A DNA stretch of 8,466 nucleotides, taken from Pseudonocardiales bacterium (GTDB taxonomy: Bacteria; Actinomycetota; Actinomycetes; Mycobacteriales; Pseudonocardiaceae). The stretch spans positions 1 to 8,466 of the forward strand of contig JAODNG010000037.1 of assembly GCA_025465385.1 (NCBI GenBank), written 5' to 3'. Position numbers and translations under genes: made by a program. The notes beneath the pieces are model-generated. The model did not search any database, had not been told where the DNA came from, and saw nothing but the letters and a program-made list of their open reading frames with translations. Below, piece after piece: positions 7,812 to 8,466 of the stretch. Every line of letters begins with the position of its first letter. The first letter of the stretch is position 1.

Positions 7812-8466
7812 CTAACCCGCATCCGTGGTAGTGGACCGTGTCAAGGGCGAACCAGCGAGAGTGTCCAGGATCTGCTGGCCGTAGCGCGCCAGCTTGGCCT
7901 CGCCGACACCGCTGACGGTGCCAAGCTCGGCGAGGGTCGATGGGGCCTGGGTGGCGATCTGGCGCAACGTTGCGTCGTGGAAGATCACGTAGGCGGGTAC
8001 GCCTTGCTCCTTGGCGGTGGCGGCGCGCCAGGCGCGGAGCTGCTCGAACACCGGGACTGCTACATCGGGTAGGTCAGCGGGTGCAGCGCGGCGCGGTTTG
8101 GTGGCCTTGGCGATTGGCGCCGTCCGTTCGGGTTCGCGGCGCAGCAGGACTTGACGCCGCTGGCTCAGTACCTCACCGCTGAAGTCGGTGAGCACCAACG
8201 TGCCGTAGTCGCCCTCGACGGCGAGCAGGCTCTGGGCCAGCAGTTGGCGCGCCACTCCACGCCACTCGCTCTCGCGCAGCTCCGTGCCGATGCCGAACAC
8301 CGTCAAACTCTCATGGCCGAACTGGATAACCTTGGGCGTCGTTTTGCCAAGCAGGATGTCGATCACCTGGCCTGCGCCGAACTTCTGGTGACGTTCCCGG
8401 TCGAGCCGAAACACCGTGGAGAGCAGCTTCTGCGCGGCGATCGTGCCATCCCAGGTTTCCGGTGGG
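7812..8466 (-). CDS. recQ: RecQ-family ATP-dependent DNA helicase, C-terminal part (5' partial)
   Basis: 3'-5' DNA helicase of recombination and repair; only the last 217 residues are in the window and the helicase core lies beyond the right edge. The frame is open to the edge, so the GTG at 8414 is internal. The first visible residues PPETWDGTIAAQKLLSTVFR match the end of the RecQ zinc-binding region. The RQC winged-helix domain follows (about 10-110), with FGAGQVIDILLGK and the wing signature HESLTVFGIG. A basic proline/alanine-rich linker (about 110-131) leads to an HRDC domain (about 132-206) with PAYVIFHDATLRQIA and the helix-hairpin-like GTVSGVGEAKLARYG. A short serine/threonine-rich tail ends at the TAG at 7814-7812. 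It runs in the same direction as the EAL-CBS-GGDEF gene but is separated by 197 bases. Confidence 0.92.
   Translation of the reverse strand, partial: PPETWDGTIAAQKLLSTVFRLDRERHQKFGAGQVIDILLGKTTPKVIQFGHESLTVFGIGTELRESEWRGVARQLLAQSLLAVEGDYGTLVLTDFSGEVLSQRRQVLLRREPERTAPIAKATKPRRAAPADLPDVAVPVFEQLRAWRAATAKEQGVPAYVIFHDATLRQIATQAPSTLAELGTVSGVGEAKLARYGQQILDTLAGSPLTRSTTTDAG

Noticed and set aside
8412..8414. GTG at 8414 as the start of a separate 200-residue HRDC protein
   Set aside because: The frame stays open to the window edge and the upstream residues (PPETWDGT, AQKLLST) match the RecQ zinc-binding/RQC junction, so this is the interior of recQ.

Overview
The window is high-GC DNA from an actinomycete (Actinomycetota). 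The protein signatures are actinobacterial: the 3' part of SufB, the SufT C-terminus, GTG starts and a SufU-type scaffold. The genus cannot be fixed from sequence alone. A Rieske-type ferredoxin inside the suf operon is not, to my knowledge, part of the mycobacterial suf operon. TTA leucine codons in sufC (3020-3022) and sufU (5400-5402) would be unusual in housekeeping genes of Streptomyces.

Plus strand, 1-5887: an almost complete SUF iron-sulfur cluster assembly operon in the order sufB (5' end missing) - sufD - Rieske [2Fe-2S] ferredoxin - sufC - sufS - sufU - sufT. The genes are packed with 1-base gaps or ATGA/GTGA stop-start overlaps. The one larger gap (20 bases) precedes sufC. Functionally, SufS takes sulfur from cysteine and SufU accepts it. 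The SufB-SufC-SufD complex builds the cluster using SufC ATPase activity. SufT belongs to the MIP18 family of maturation factors, and the Rieske protein is a plausible electron donor. The operon promoter and any SufR-type regulator lie outside the window.

Minus strand, 7614-5920: a 564-residue protein with domain order EAL - CBS pair - GGDEF, convergent with sufT across a 32-base gap. Both c-di-GMP domains have altered signature residues, so it looks more like a sensor/effector than a normal turnover enzyme. Its 197-base upstream gap holds a plausible leaderless promoter and an 8-bp inverted repeat.

Minus strand, 8466-7812: the C-terminal part (end of the zinc-binding region, RQC and HRDC) of a RecQ-family DNA helicase, cut by the window edge.

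I found no mobile element, CRISPR array, tRNA or rRNA. The most notable features are a sharp codon-composition mosaic in sufB (bases 57-824 are almost purely G/C at third positions) and the degenerate EAL-CBS-GGDEF protein. I did not find a clearly new multi-gene system.
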